64,000 bases of DNA from NCBI RefSeq assembly GCF_001613105.1, contig NZ_BDBS01000048.1:19306-83305 (forward strand), read 5' to 3'. Below the pieces are notes generated by a model. That model saw nothing but the letters and a program-made list of their open reading frames with translations, was not told where the DNA came from and did no database searches. Shown one piece after another: positions 34,229-43,184 of the stretch; position 1 is the stretch's first letter, and each line of letters opens with the position of its first letter. The position numbers and the translations under genes are program-made. This DNA comes from Nocardia pseudobrasiliensis NBRC 108224. GTDB lineage: Bacteria > Actinomycetota > Actinomycetes > Mycobacteriales > Mycobacteriaceae.

Positions 34229-35317
34229 ATGGAGACGACCACAGCGGAAATTACGATAACCCTGCCGCCCATATATCTTCCGGAGCCGCTGCACGCGCAT
34301 CCGAGCATCGATACGCTCGAGGCTCGCGGCCTGAATTGGATGCGGCGGTACGGTTTCTGCGACGATCCCGCGCTGCGCAATCGCGTGATCGACAGCAGGA
34401 CAGCGCATTTCTTCGGCTATCTGTGCCCTCATGCCGATCCGGAACGATTGCAACCCGCCGTTGACTGGGGATATCTGATGTTCGTATTCGACGACGCGCA
34501 TTGTGATATCGACACCGGCACAGACAGTTCCGGAATACTGGACCTGGCCGTGCGCATCGTGCGCACCCTCGAGGTGCCCGACGCGGACGTGTTGCCGCGG
34601 CGGCATCCGTTCAGCGCGCCGATCATCGATCTGGCCCGCCGCCTGCACGAGATCGCGACACCCGCGCAGATCCGCCGCCTCGCCGACGGGCATACGACCT
34701 GGTTGTCGGCGGTGGCCTGGCAGATCGCCACCTCGGCCAGCGATGCGGTCACCCTCGGCGACTACCTGTTCACCCGCCATCTCGGCGCGGCCGCCGCGCC
34801 CGTGCTGACCCTGGCCCAGATCGCCGAGCGCGAACCGGTCCCGGAGGCCGAATGCGCCGCCCCGGCAATGCGGGCGCTGTTCGAAATGTCGGTCACCGCG
34901 GCCTCGATCGACGACGACCTGTACTCCTACGCTCGAGATCTGTGGCTGGCCCGGCATTCGCCGACACCGGGGCCGCCCGCGCGCAGTCTGGTCACCCAGT
35001 ACATCGATCGCGAGGGACACGGTACCGAGGAGGCGCTGTGGGCATGCGTCGAATTGCGCGATCGCATTGTGGCGCAATTCTTCCTGCTGCGCGATCGGGT
35101 TCGCCCGGCCGCCTCGCCGTCGCTGCGGCGCTATCTGGACAATCTCGCCGGGCTCATTCGCGGAAACTACGAATGGGGCGTGCGCGTCGCCGATCGCTAT
35201 TCCAATCCCGACGGCAGCCATCCCGCCGCCACCCGCACGATCGGGACCGTCAGCGATACCCCCGCGGCCGTCGGCCCGCCCGGCATTCCGGCGATCGACT
35301 GGTGGTGGTACATATGA
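34229..35317 (+). CDS. Class I terpene synthase
   Basis: A 362-residue bacterial terpene cyclase. The Asp-rich metal motif is D88-D89-A-H-C-D93 in MFVFDDAHCD. The second, NSE-type motif reads ASIDDDLYSYARD: Asp229 in place of Asn, Ser233 present, and Asp237 where Glu is usual. A WGVRVADRY element follows near the C-terminus, as in other bacterial cyclases. It should ionise a prenyl diphosphate, but the product cannot be read. The start is ATG 34229 or GTG 34220. The stop overlaps the start of the P450 gene, so product and oxidation are linked. Confidence 0.8.
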   Translation: METTTAEITITLPPIYLPEPLHAHPSIDTLEARGLNWMRRYGFCDDPALRNRVIDSRTAHFFGYLCPHADPERLQPAVDWGYLMFVFDDAHCDIDTGTDSSGILDLAVRIVRTLEVPDADVLPRRHPFSAPIIDLARRLHEIATPAQIRRLADGHTTWLSAVAWQIATSASDAVTLGDYLFTRHLGAAAAPVLTLAQIAEREPVPEAECAAPAMRALFEMSVTAASIDDDLYSYARDLWLARHSPTPGPPARSLVTQYIDREGHGTEEALWACVELRDRIVAQFFLLRDRVRPAASPSLRRYLDNLAGLIRGNYEWGVRVADRYSNPDGSHPAATRTIGTVSDTPAAVGPPGIPAIDWWWYI

Positions 35318-36690
35318 GGTCGAACCGATCAATTCCCGTCGCCCCCTGGGGTTTACCGCTCATCGGACATCTGGCGCCGCTGGCGCGCGATCCGCTGGGC
35401 TTCCTGTCCTCGCTGCCCGACCGCGGCGGTCTGGTCCGCATCGGCCTGGGCGGTGTCGGCGCGGTGGTGGTGTGCGATCCGGAATTGACACAGCAGGTGC
35501 TGCGCCACGACCGGATATTCGACAAGGGCGGCCCGATCATGGAACGCGGCCGCGAGGTGATCGGCAATGGTCTGGTCACCTCGCTGCACCCCACCCATCG
35601 CAGGCAGCGGCGACTGCTGCAGCCCGCGTTCACTCGCGACCGCATCGCCGGTTACGCGGAGAAGATGAGCGAATACATCGCCGGGGTGAGCGAATCCTGG
35701 TCCGACGGTGCGATTTTGGATGTGCCGCACGAAATGCAGCGGCTCAGCGCGCTCACCACCGCGGCCACCCTGTTCCCGGATACCGTGCCCGAGGACCATA
35801 TTCGCGCGCTGCTCGCCGATATGAACACCGTCTTCGAATCGGTGATTCGCCGGGTGCTGCTGCCGCGCGCGGTGAACGCGCTGCCCACCCCGGCCAATCG
35901 CGCCTTCCGCCTCGCGATCGCGCGCGTCCACGAGACCGTCGACGAGATCATCCACAAACGCCGCACCGCGGGAGACGATCGCGGCGATCTCATCTCGGCG
36001 CTGCTGGCGATGGAGAACACCGACGACGACGGTCGCGGTATGACCGACGCCGAGATCACCGATCAGATCATCACCCTGTTCCTGGGCGGCACCGAGACCA
36101 CGGCCTCGGTGCTGCTGTGGGCGCTGTATCTGCTGGATCAGCATCCCGATATCGCCGCCCGGCTGCGCGCGGAGGTCGATACGGCGCTGACCGACCGCGT
36201 CGCGCGCTACGCCGATCTGCCCGGGCTGCCGATCACCCGGAACATCCTCACCGAAACCCTGCGTATCCGGCCGCCCGCGTGGATTCTGACCCGTGTGGTC
36301 ACCGAGGACACCGAACTCGGCGGTCACCGGCTGGCCGCGGGCACCTCGATCGTGTACAGCCCCTACATCCTGCATCACCGCCCGGATCTGTTCCCGGATC
36401 CCGAACGCTTCGATCCGGACCGGTGGGCCTGCGACGCGCCGATCTCGGCCGCCACCCGAAACGCGTTCGCGCCCTTCGGCGGTGGCGCGCGCAAATGTAT
36501 CGGCGACCATTTCGCGATGATCGAGGCCACCCTGGCGCTGGCGACCATCGCCGCCCGCTGGACCCTGCGTACGCTGCCCGATCGCGACGTCCGCCCCGCG
36601 GTGGCGGTGAGCCTGTATCCGCGGCGGCTGCGGATGTCGGTCTCGGAGCGCGCACGGGGCGATTTGCCCGTTCAGACAATTCGCAGCTAA
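35314..36690 (+). CDS. Cytochrome P450 paired with the terpene synthase
   Basis: A 458-residue P450. The oxygen-binding helix has TLFLGGTETTASVLLWAL, the ExxR motif is ETLR, and the heme loop is FAPFGGGARKCIGDHFAM with the thiolate cysteine. The N-terminus (PVAPWGLPLIGHLAPLARDPLGF) lacks a membrane anchor. It overlaps the terpene synthase by ATGA, like other cyclase-P450 pairs of actinomycetes such as that for albaflavenone, so it probably oxidises the terpene made there. Redox partners are not encoded nearby. Confidence 0.87.
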   Translation: MRSNRSIPVAPWGLPLIGHLAPLARDPLGFLSSLPDRGGLVRIGLGGVGAVVVCDPELTQQVLRHDRIFDKGGPIMERGREVIGNGLVTSLHPTHRRQRRLLQPAFTRDRIAGYAEKMSEYIAGVSESWSDGAILDVPHEMQRLSALTTAATLFPDTVPEDHIRALLADMNTVFESVIRRVLLPRAVNALPTPANRAFRLAIARVHETVDEIIHKRRTAGDDRGDLISALLAMENTDDDGRGMTDAEITDQIITLFLGGTETTASVLLWALYLLDQHPDIAARLRAEVDTALTDRVARYADLPGLPITRNILTETLRIRPPAWILTRVVTEDTELGGHRLAAGTSIVYSPYILHHRPDLFPDPERFDPDRWACDAPISAATRNAFAPFGGGARKCIGDHFAMIEATLALATIAARWTLRTLPDRDVRPAVAVSLYPRRLRMSVSERARGDLPVQTIRS

Positions 36691-36775
36691 CGTCGCACGC
36701 TGGCCCTGGTATCGGCGAGGGCTCGGCATACGGTGATCCCGCATGCTCGACAGTCGTGAGTGCCGGGAGGCCGCA

Positions 36776-38149
36776 ATGCTGAGCATCCTCGAGCCCGCTC
36801 CCCACCGGGAGCGGTTGCCCGAGAACCAGATCGACCCGCTGTATCGGCGGTTGCGCTGGCAGATCTTCCTCGGCATCTTCTTCGGTTACGCGGCCTACTA
36901 CCTGGTCCGCAAGAATTTCGCGCTGGCCATCCCCTACCTCACCGACGGCGAGCACGGCGATTTCACCAAAGGTCAGATGGGCCTGGTGTTGTCGGCCATC
37001 TCACTGGCCTACGGCATCTCCAAATTCGTCATGGGTCTGATCTCCGATCGCGCCAATCCTCGGGTGTTCCTGCCGCTGGGTCTGGTGCTGTCGGCCTCGG
37101 TCATGGTGTTCATGGGGTTCGTGGAGTGGTCGACCTCGAGTGTGCTGGTGATGTTCGTGCTGCTGTTCGTCTGCGGCTGGTTCCAGGGCATGGGTTGGCC
37201 GCCGGCCGGGCGCACGATGGTGCACTGGTGGTCGCAGAGCGAGCGCGGGCGGATCGTATCGGTGTGGAATACCGCCCACAATGTCGGCGGCGGCCTGCCG
37301 CCGCTGCTGTTCCTGCTGGGTATGGCCTGGTTCCAGGATTGGCGCTCGGCGTTCTACATGCCCGCGTTCCTGGCGGTCGCCGTCGCGATCGCGGCATACG
37401 CGCTCATGCGGGATACCCCGCAGTCGGTGGGCCTGCCGCCGATCGAGGAGTACAAGAACGACTATCCGAAGGACTACTCGGCCTCCGACGAGGTGGAGCT
37501 GACCGCCAAGCAGATCTTCACCCGCTACATCCTGCCCAACAAGCTGCTCTGGTACATCGCCTTCGCGAACGTGTTCATCTATTTGCTGCGCTACGGCGTA
37601 CTGGACTGGTCGCCGACCTACCTCAAAGAGGTCAAACACTTCACCCTCGACAAGTCCTCGTGGGCGTACTTCCTCTACGAGTACGCGGGCATTCCCGGTA
37701 CGCTGCTCGCGGGATGGATGTCGGACAAGGTGTTTCGCGGTAACCGCGGCGCGACGGGTGTGCTGTTCATGGGTCTGGTGACCGCGGCGACGGTGATGTT
37801 CTGGATCGCCCCGGCCGATATGCCCGGGGTCAGCATGGCCTGCATGATCGTCATCGGATTCCTCATCTACGGCCCGGTCATGCTGATCGGACTGCACGCC
37901 TTGGAGCTGGTGTCGAAGAAGGCGGCCGGATCCGCCGCCGGATTCACCGGACTGTTCGGTTATCTCGGCGGCTCGGTCGCGGCCAGCGCCGTAATCGGTT
38001 ACACCGTCGATCATCTCGGCTGGAACGGCGGTTTCGCGATTCTGGTCGGCGGCGGCGTCGCCGCGGTATTCCTGTTGCTGCTCACCATGATCAGCGAGAA
38101 AAGGCAAGCGGATCCCGAGACGACCGAGGCCGCCGACCAGCGCGTGTGA
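36776..38149 (+). CDS. glpT: Glycerol-3-phosphate/phosphate antiporter, GlpT-like
   Basis: A 457-residue major facilitator protein of the organophosphate:phosphate antiporter family with 12 predicted helices. Family marks are FGYAAYYLVRKNFALAIPYL in helix 1, SLAYGISKFVMG, and GWFQGMGWPPAGRTMVHWWS in helix 4-5. Conserved Arg and His residues that bind phosphate in GlpT appear in these segments. It should import glycerol-3-phosphate, though hexose phosphates (UhpT) cannot be excluded. ATG 36776 has GGGAGG upstream. The gene stands alone and converges with the lipase gene. Confidence 0.83.
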   Translation: MLSILEPAPHRERLPENQIDPLYRRLRWQIFLGIFFGYAAYYLVRKNFALAIPYLTDGEHGDFTKGQMGLVLSAISLAYGISKFVMGLISDRANPRVFLPLGLVLSASVMVFMGFVEWSTSSVLVMFVLLFVCGWFQGMGWPPAGRTMVHWWSQSERGRIVSVWNTAHNVGGGLPPLLFLLGMAWFQDWRSAFYMPAFLAVAVAIAAYALMRDTPQSVGLPPIEEYKNDYPKDYSASDEVELTAKQIFTRYILPNKLLWYIAFANVFIYLLRYGVLDWSPTYLKEVKHFTLDKSSWAYFLYEYAGIPGTLLAGWMSDKVFRGNRGATGVLFMGLVTAATVMFWIAPADMPGVSMACMIVIGFLIYGPVMLIGLHALELVSKKAAGSAAGFTGLFGYLGGSVAASAVIGYTVDHLGWNGGFAILVGGGVAAVFLLLLTMISEKRQADPETTEAADQRV

Positions 38150-38150
38150 T

Positions 38151-39587
38151 TCAGCGACCGGATCCGCTGGGCGGGGGATTGCCGATCGGGTATTGAACGA
38201 GGGCCGCGATGAGCGTGCCGACCTTGCGCAGCCATTCCGGCCAGGTCGACGGGTCCAGCGCCATCGAGCCCACATCGTTGAAATGGCAGCCCGGCGCGAC
38301 CGGAACGCCGTCGAAACGATCCTTCATCCAGATCATCTCCTTGGCCCAGCCGATGAGCATCAGGGAGCCGTGCTCGCTGAAGTTGTCGCGGGTGTATTCG
38401 ATGCGCGCCGCGGGGTCTTTGCAGTAGGTGGCGTAGAGGTCGTTGACCGGACCGACGGGCGCGAGCCAGTCCGGGTTGGAATGGAACATGAACACCGGCA
38501 TATCCGGTGTGGCGTGGCCCATTCGGATCTTGTCGAAGACCTCCGCGGGCACCGGATCGGAGTACGGGTCCGGGCGATCGAACAGTCCGGTCAGATTCAC
38601 GAACGGCAGTACGCCGAACGCCCACATGCAGAACGGGGCCTTGATCGCGGCCATGGCCTTGCCGAAACCGTTCATGTGCTGGTCGTAATAGGTCTGCAGC
38701 TGCGGGTATTCGCGCGCGGTGGCGAGCATGGCCGACAAGGCGATGCCGGAGGTCATATTGTTGCTGGCCATCCTCGCCGCCGCCAGCAGATCCGGGGCGA
38801 TGCCGCCCATCGCCGAACCGACGATATTCAATTCCGGTGCGTAGGAAGCCTTCTCCTCGGCGGCATGGCCGGTGGCCACCGCGCCGCCGGAGTAGCCGAG
38901 CAGCCCGACCTTGGTGGCGACGCCGTCGAGCCCGAGCTGGTCGAAGTTCTCCGCGGCGCGAACGCTGTCCAGGGTGATGCGCGCATTGAGCGGGCCCGCG
39001 CCGAAGGCCATATCGGGGCCGTCGAAATCGGGCATGTTCAGCGCCCAGCCGAAGCCGAGGGCGGTTACGGCGTCGATGAAATCGGTATTGAGCCCGAACG
39101 CGCCCGAGATCGGCGCGGGCACCGAGGCCATCTGCAGTTCATAGGACGGCGCGCAGTATTTCGCGCTGGAGTCGATCGGGAATTGGTAGGACAGCAGATT
39201 GCGGGGTGAGCCGCCGTTGTCCCCGCGCGGTTTGGCGACGGTGGTGACCGCGGCAATGGGCTCGCCCCGGGTGTTGGTCGAGCGGAACGACAGCTGCCAG
39301 GCATCGATGTTGTACGGCCACACCGAGAACGTCGCGAGATGGACCTCGCGCGCGGCGATGATCTCACCGGGCTTCTTATCGGCGACGATCGCCGGATCCG
39401 GTCGGTAGAACGCCGCGTCGAACTCCGGCGGGGTGGGCGGAATCGGAAACGGCAGCACCGGCTGCACCGGTACGGGCGGCTCGGCCCACACCGGTGCGGC
39501 CGTGGCGACCAGGGTTACCGCAATCAGCACCGATACTTGTGCAAATGACCAACGGCGGAGGAACTTCTTTGTTTCGACGACAACCAT
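38151..39587 (-). CDS. Secreted lipase, LIP family
   Basis: A 478-residue secreted hydrolase with a signal peptide (VSVLIAVTLVATAAPVWA, cleaved near residue 35). The nucleophile elbow is LLGYSGGAVATGHAAE (near residue 210). Likely acid and His lie in HSNPDWLAPV and FSEHGSLML. The family (PF03583) covers secreted triacylglycerol lipases of fungi and actinomycetes. It should act on lipids outside the cell. The stop lies one base from the glpT stop on the other strand. Confidence 0.85.
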   Translation of the reverse strand: MVVVETKKFLRRWSFAQVSVLIAVTLVATAAPVWAEPPVPVQPVLPFPIPPTPPEFDAAFYRPDPAIVADKKPGEIIAAREVHLATFSVWPYNIDAWQLSFRSTNTRGEPIAAVTTVAKPRGDNGGSPRNLLSYQFPIDSSAKYCAPSYELQMASVPAPISGAFGLNTDFIDAVTALGFGWALNMPDFDGPDMAFGAGPLNARITLDSVRAAENFDQLGLDGVATKVGLLGYSGGAVATGHAAEEKASYAPELNIVGSAMGGIAPDLLAAARMASNNMTSGIALSAMLATAREYPQLQTYYDQHMNGFGKAMAAIKAPFCMWAFGVLPFVNLTGLFDRPDPYSDPVPAEVFDKIRMGHATPDMPVFMFHSNPDWLAPVGPVNDLYATYCKDPAARIEYTRDNFSEHGSLMLIGWAKEMIWMKDRFDGVPVAPGCHFNDVGSMALDPSTWPEWLRKVGTLIAALVQYPIGNPPPSGSGR

Positions 39588-39749
39588 GTCGCACTCCTCG
39601 GAAGGGCACTATAAGTCAAGGCCCGTCCGGGTAAATGCGAGCCCAGCGGTATCGAACGCGACAAGATCATTTTTGTCAACATTGGCTAATGAATTATGCA
39701 TTCATACAATTTTCGCGGTGAACTATTGGGCGGAGGCTCGGCCGGATCC

Positions 39750-40376
39750 CTAGCGGCCCGCCGTGCGGGCCTCGGCGGTCGCCTTCAGATCGCGCAGCCA
39801 CAGTTCCAGGCCGCCGCCGAGCAGTCCGGTGGCGGTCGGCACGTCCGCCTCGGCCTGGGCTCCGGTCCAGGTCTCCTCGGTGTGCACCGCGACCCCGCCG
39901 GGGACCTCGGTGAAGGTCCACACGTGGACGCCCTCATCGATGCGCACGCCCTCGCCGATCGCGGGCCCGCTCCACAGAATGCAGTGGCCGTCGTCGATGC
40001 GGCGCACCGTGGAGGTGATGTCCATGACGGTCGCGGCGGTGGTGGCGGTGGCGGGACCCGGTGTGGTCCAGCGGAATTGGGAGCCCGGCTGCAGGGATCG
40101 GCCGTCGTCGATGCGATCCATGCTCAGGACCGGCCGCTGCCAGCTCGGCCAGCCCTCGACATCGGTCTGCGTATCCCACACCGTCCGCAGCGGCGCGTCG
40201 ATCAGAACGTCGGCCCGATAGCGGACGAGGGCCGCGGGGTTGGTGCCCTCACCCTGGCACTGGGCCGGGCCGAAATGCTGCGCCCGCGGGGACGCCGCCT
40301 GGGCGTTCGGTGCCGCGACGGCGAGTGTGCCCGCGATGGTGAGGGCGAGGGCCAGAGCGGCGGTGCGATGCTGCAT
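39750..40376 (-). CDS. Secreted START/SRPBCC-fold protein
   Basis: A 208-residue protein with a signal peptide (ALALALTIAGTLAVAAPNAQA) and a polyketide cyclase/START-like domain: VLIDAPLRTVWDTQTDVEGWPSWQ near residue 60 is the family's opening, and GVHVWTFTEVPGGVAVHTEETW follows. Such domains bind hydrophobic ligands. Export is unusual for this fold, most of whose members are cytoplasmic. ATG 40376 follows GAAAGG. It is divergent from the S9 peptidase gene. Confidence 0.72.
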   Translation of the reverse strand: MQHRTAALALALTIAGTLAVAAPNAQAASPRAQHFGPAQCQGEGTNPAALVRYRADVLIDAPLRTVWDTQTDVEGWPSWQRPVLSMDRIDDGRSLQPGSQFRWTTPGPATATTAATVMDITSTVRRIDDGHCILWSGPAIGEGVRIDEGVHVWTFTEVPGGVAVHTEETWTGAQAEADVPTATGLLGGGLELWLRDLKATAEARTAGR

Positions 40377-40473
40377 GGGAAACCTTTCGTGACGTCGAAT
40401 CATGGTGTCCAGCTTCGCGATCGGAAGGTCGTCGTCGCGTCGGTGACTTTCGCCTATCCGATTGCCGACGGAC

Positions 40474-40507
40474 TTGACTGTGCCGTCTCGGCACGGTGTC
40501 GACTGGG
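40474..40507 (+). promoter_or_regulatory. MerR-type promoter/operator of the peptidase gene
   Basis: TTGACT (40474-40479) is followed by the perfect dyad GTGCCG-TCT-CGGCAC (40480-40494) and GTGTCGACTGG. The same layout recurs at 42406 ahead of the merR gene. A dyad placed directly after the -35, with a spacer longer than normal, is the standard MerR-family promoter arrangement. Confidence 0.7.
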
Positions 40508-40531
40508 GGCGCCTCAGCCGAAAGGACCGTC

Positions 40532-42409
40532 ATGCCGCTTCCGGAACCGCTCACCGTGGAAGACCTGTTCGACTCGCCGACCCGCGCGGGCGCGACGATC
40601 TCGCCGGATGGCACGCGCTACGCCTTCCTCGCGCCATGGCGCAATCGCCTGAATGTCTGGGTGCAGGACCTGGATTCGCAGACGTCGCCGCGCTGCGTGA
40701 CCGCAGACGAGAACCGCAGCGTCTTCCGCTACCGCTGGTCCAATGACGCGCGGTGGCTGCTCTATCAGCAGGACGGCGACGGCGACGAGAACTGGCATCT
40801 GTTCCGGGTGGATCCGGCGGATCCCGACGCGGGTGCGGTCGATCTCACGCCCTTTCCGGGGGCGCGTGTGCTCGCCTACGAATTGCCCCGCGGCCGTGCC
40901 GATATCGCGATCGTGCAGCTGAACCAGCGCGACGTGCTCGAATTCGACGTCTACGAACTCGATCTCGTCACCGGCGAACTCACGATCCTGGCCCGCAATC
41001 CGGGTCGCGTCGCGGGCTGGCTGTCCGGTGACGAGGGGGAGCTGTTCGCCACCGTCATGACCGCCGAGGGCGATCTCGAGCTGTGCCGGTGGGAGGCGGG
41101 CACTTTGCGCACGGTGACCACCTTCGACGGTATCGACTATCCGCTCGGCGTCTTCCCGATGCTGCCGACCCCGGACGGATCCGGCATCTGGCTCGGGTCC
41201 AATCGCGGCACCGATCGGACCCGATTGGTCCGCCTCGACGTGACCACTGGCGTGGAAGTCGAGATCGACAGCCATCCGACCTTCGATCTGGACACCCGCG
41301 GCATCGCTTCCGACGGCCAGCTGACGCCGCTGATCCGCGATCCGCGTACCGGCGAGCTGATCGGGGTGCGCTATCTCGGCGAGCGGCAGGTCATCCACGC
41401 GCTGGATCCGGGGTTCGCCGCTGTGCTGGAACGACTCTCGGCCCTGTCCGACGGCGATATCGACGAATTGACCTGTGACGACAGCGGTCAGCGCTGGGTG
41501 GTGAACTTCGCGCACGACCGCGATCCGCACGTCACCTACTACTACAACCACGCCACGGGCGAGCACCGGCTGCTGTTCCGACCGTATCCGCATCTGAATC
41601 CGCGTTCGCTCGCGCCGATGACGCCGGTGTCGATCACCGCGCGCGACGGCCTGTGCCTGCCGTCGTATCTCACGCTGCCCGTCGGCATCGAACCCGACCG
41701 GCTGCCGCTGGTGCTGCTCGTGCACGGCGGCCCGTGGGCGCGTGACAGCTGGGGTTACGAGCCGACCGCGCAACTGCTCGCCAATCGCGGATACGCGGTG
41801 CTGCAGATCAACTTTCGCGGTTCGACGGGATTCGGCAAGGCCTTCGTCCAGGCGGCGATCGGCGAATTCGCGGGCAGGATGCACGACGACCTGCTGGATG
41901 GGGTGCGATGGGCCGTGGCGCGCGGGTATGCCGACCCCGACCGGGTCGCCGTATTCGGCGGCTCCTACGGCGGATACGCGGCACTGGTCGGGGCCTCCTT
42001 CACCCCGGATGTCTTCGCCGCGGCCGTGGACTACTGCGGTATCTCGAATCTGGCGAACTTCCTGCGTACCGTGCCCGCCTTCGTGCGGCCGTATCTGATC
42101 AACAACTGGTTCCGATACGTCGGCGACCCGAGCGATCCGGATCAGGAGGCGGATATGCTCGCCCGCTCACCCATCACCCGGGCCGACCGGATCCGTATTC
42201 CGCTGATGGTGGTGCAGGGCGCCACCGATGTCCGGGTCGTCCAGGCCGAATCCGACAATCTCGTCGAGGCGCTGCGCGCTCGCGGCGTGCAGGTCGAATA
42301 TCTGCTCGCGCCGAACGAGGGACACGGCTTCGTGAATCCGGAGAACGTGATCGGCATGTATCGCGCGGTGGACCGCTTTCTCGCCGAACATCTGGGCGGG
42401 CGGGCTTGA
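40532..42409 (+). CDS. S9 family prolyl oligopeptidase-like peptidase
   Basis: A 625-residue serine peptidase with an N-terminal beta-propeller (about 1-370; note TISPDGTRYAFL and WSNDARWLLYQQDGDGDENW) and a C-terminal catalytic domain (PF00326). The nucleophile is Ser478 in VFGGSYGGYAALVG, with the acid in GATDVRV and the base in NEGHGFVN. There is no signal peptide, so it acts in the cytoplasm on peptides or acyl-peptides. Its promoter has a dyad identical in layout to that of the adjacent merR gene. Confidence 0.86.
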   Translation: MPLPEPLTVEDLFDSPTRAGATISPDGTRYAFLAPWRNRLNVWVQDLDSQTSPRCVTADENRSVFRYRWSNDARWLLYQQDGDGDENWHLFRVDPADPDAGAVDLTPFPGARVLAYELPRGRADIAIVQLNQRDVLEFDVYELDLVTGELTILARNPGRVAGWLSGDEGELFATVMTAEGDLELCRWEAGTLRTVTTFDGIDYPLGVFPMLPTPDGSGIWLGSNRGTDRTRLVRLDVTTGVEVEIDSHPTFDLDTRGIASDGQLTPLIRDPRTGELIGVRYLGERQVIHALDPGFAAVLERLSALSDGDIDELTCDDSGQRWVVNFAHDRDPHVTYYYNHATGEHRLLFRPYPHLNPRSLAPMTPVSITARDGLCLPSYLTLPVGIEPDRLPLVLLVHGGPWARDSWGYEPTAQLLANRGYAVLQINFRGSTGFGKAFVQAAIGEFAGRMHDDLLDGVRWAVARGYADPDRVAVFGGSYGGYAALVGASFTPDVFAAAVDYCGISNLANFLRTVPAFVRPYLINNWFRYVGDPSDPDQEADMLARSPITRADRIRIPLMVVQGATDVRVVQAESDNLVEALRARGVQVEYLLAPNEGHGFVNPENVIGMYRAVDRFLAEHLGGRA

Positions 42410-42438
42410 CAGTGCCGTAGCGGCATAGTGTCGACTGG
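42406..42438 (+). promoter_or_regulatory. MerR-type promoter/operator of the merR gene
   Basis: TTGACA (42406-42411) overlaps the peptidase stop codon and is followed by GTGCCG-TAG-CGGCAT (42412-42426) and then GTGTCGACTGG, as at 40474-40507. The shared 11-base end outside the dyad shows that the whole promoter is duplicated. Confidence 0.7.
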
Positions 42439-42470
42439 CACCCGAGACAGTACGAGAGGGGTGACGGGCC

Positions 42471-43184
42471 GTGGGATGGAGCACGCGGGAACTGGCCGAG
42501 CTCGCGGGTACGACGCTGCGCACCGTGCGGCACTACCACGAGATCGGCCTGCTCGACCAACCCGAACGCCGCGCCAATGGCTACAAGAGCTACGGCGTGA
42601 CCCATCTGGTCCGGATGCTGCGGATCAGACGGCTCACCGGGCTCGGATTGTCGCTGGCGCAGATCGCGGCGATGGACGACGTCGACGAGCGCCCCGACGA
42701 GGCGCTGCGCGCGCTCGATGTCGAACTCGCGCAGACCATCGACCGGCTGCAGCGCACCCGCGACGAACTCGGCCGGATCCTGAGCGGGGAGGCATCGACC
42801 CGGCTGCCGTCCGAATTGTCCTCGGTGGCCCCCGATCCGGCGATGAGCGATGCCGAGCGCTCGATGTATTTCGTGATGTCCAGCCTGGCCGGTCCGCAGG
42901 GCCTGCGCGCCTGTGCCGAGATGCTGCGAAACCATTGGCGCGTCGTCGAATTCGACACCCTGCCCGCCGACGCCGACGAGGGCCGCCGCGCGCGGGTGGC
43001 CGAGCTCATGACCGGCCGCGCGCGTGAGATGTTCGCCGAACACCCCGATATGGCGGCGTGGGCTCTCGACGCCCCGCGCGGGGAGCGGTTCGCCGCGGAC
43101 ACTCTGACCGAAGCGGTCCTGGATCTGTACAACCCCGCGCAGATCGATGTCCTGATCCGCCTCGGCAAAGCGATCAGCGGGTAG
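42471..43184 (+). CDS. MerR family transcriptional regulator
   Basis: A 237-residue MerR protein: winged helix at residues 1-70 (STRELAELAGTTLRTVRHYHEIGLL, YKSYGVTHLVRMLRIRRLTGLGLSLAQI), a dimerisation helix near 85-110, and a C-terminal effector domain of unknown specificity. No metal-binding cysteine cluster is seen, so an organic ligand is more likely. GTG 42471 is the start. It lies directly after the S9 peptidase gene and shares its promoter motif, so it likely controls both. The 3' end overlaps the lysR gene by 11 bases, tail to tail. Confidence 0.86.
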   Translation: MGWSTRELAELAGTTLRTVRHYHEIGLLDQPERRANGYKSYGVTHLVRMLRIRRLTGLGLSLAQIAAMDDVDERPDEALRALDVELAQTIDRLQRTRDELGRILSGEASTRLPSELSSVAPDPAMSDAERSMYFVMSSLAGPQGLRACAEMLRNHWRVVEFDTLPADADEGRRARVAELMTGRAREMFAEHPDMAAWALDAPRGERFAADTLTEAVLDLYNPAQIDVLIRLGKAISG

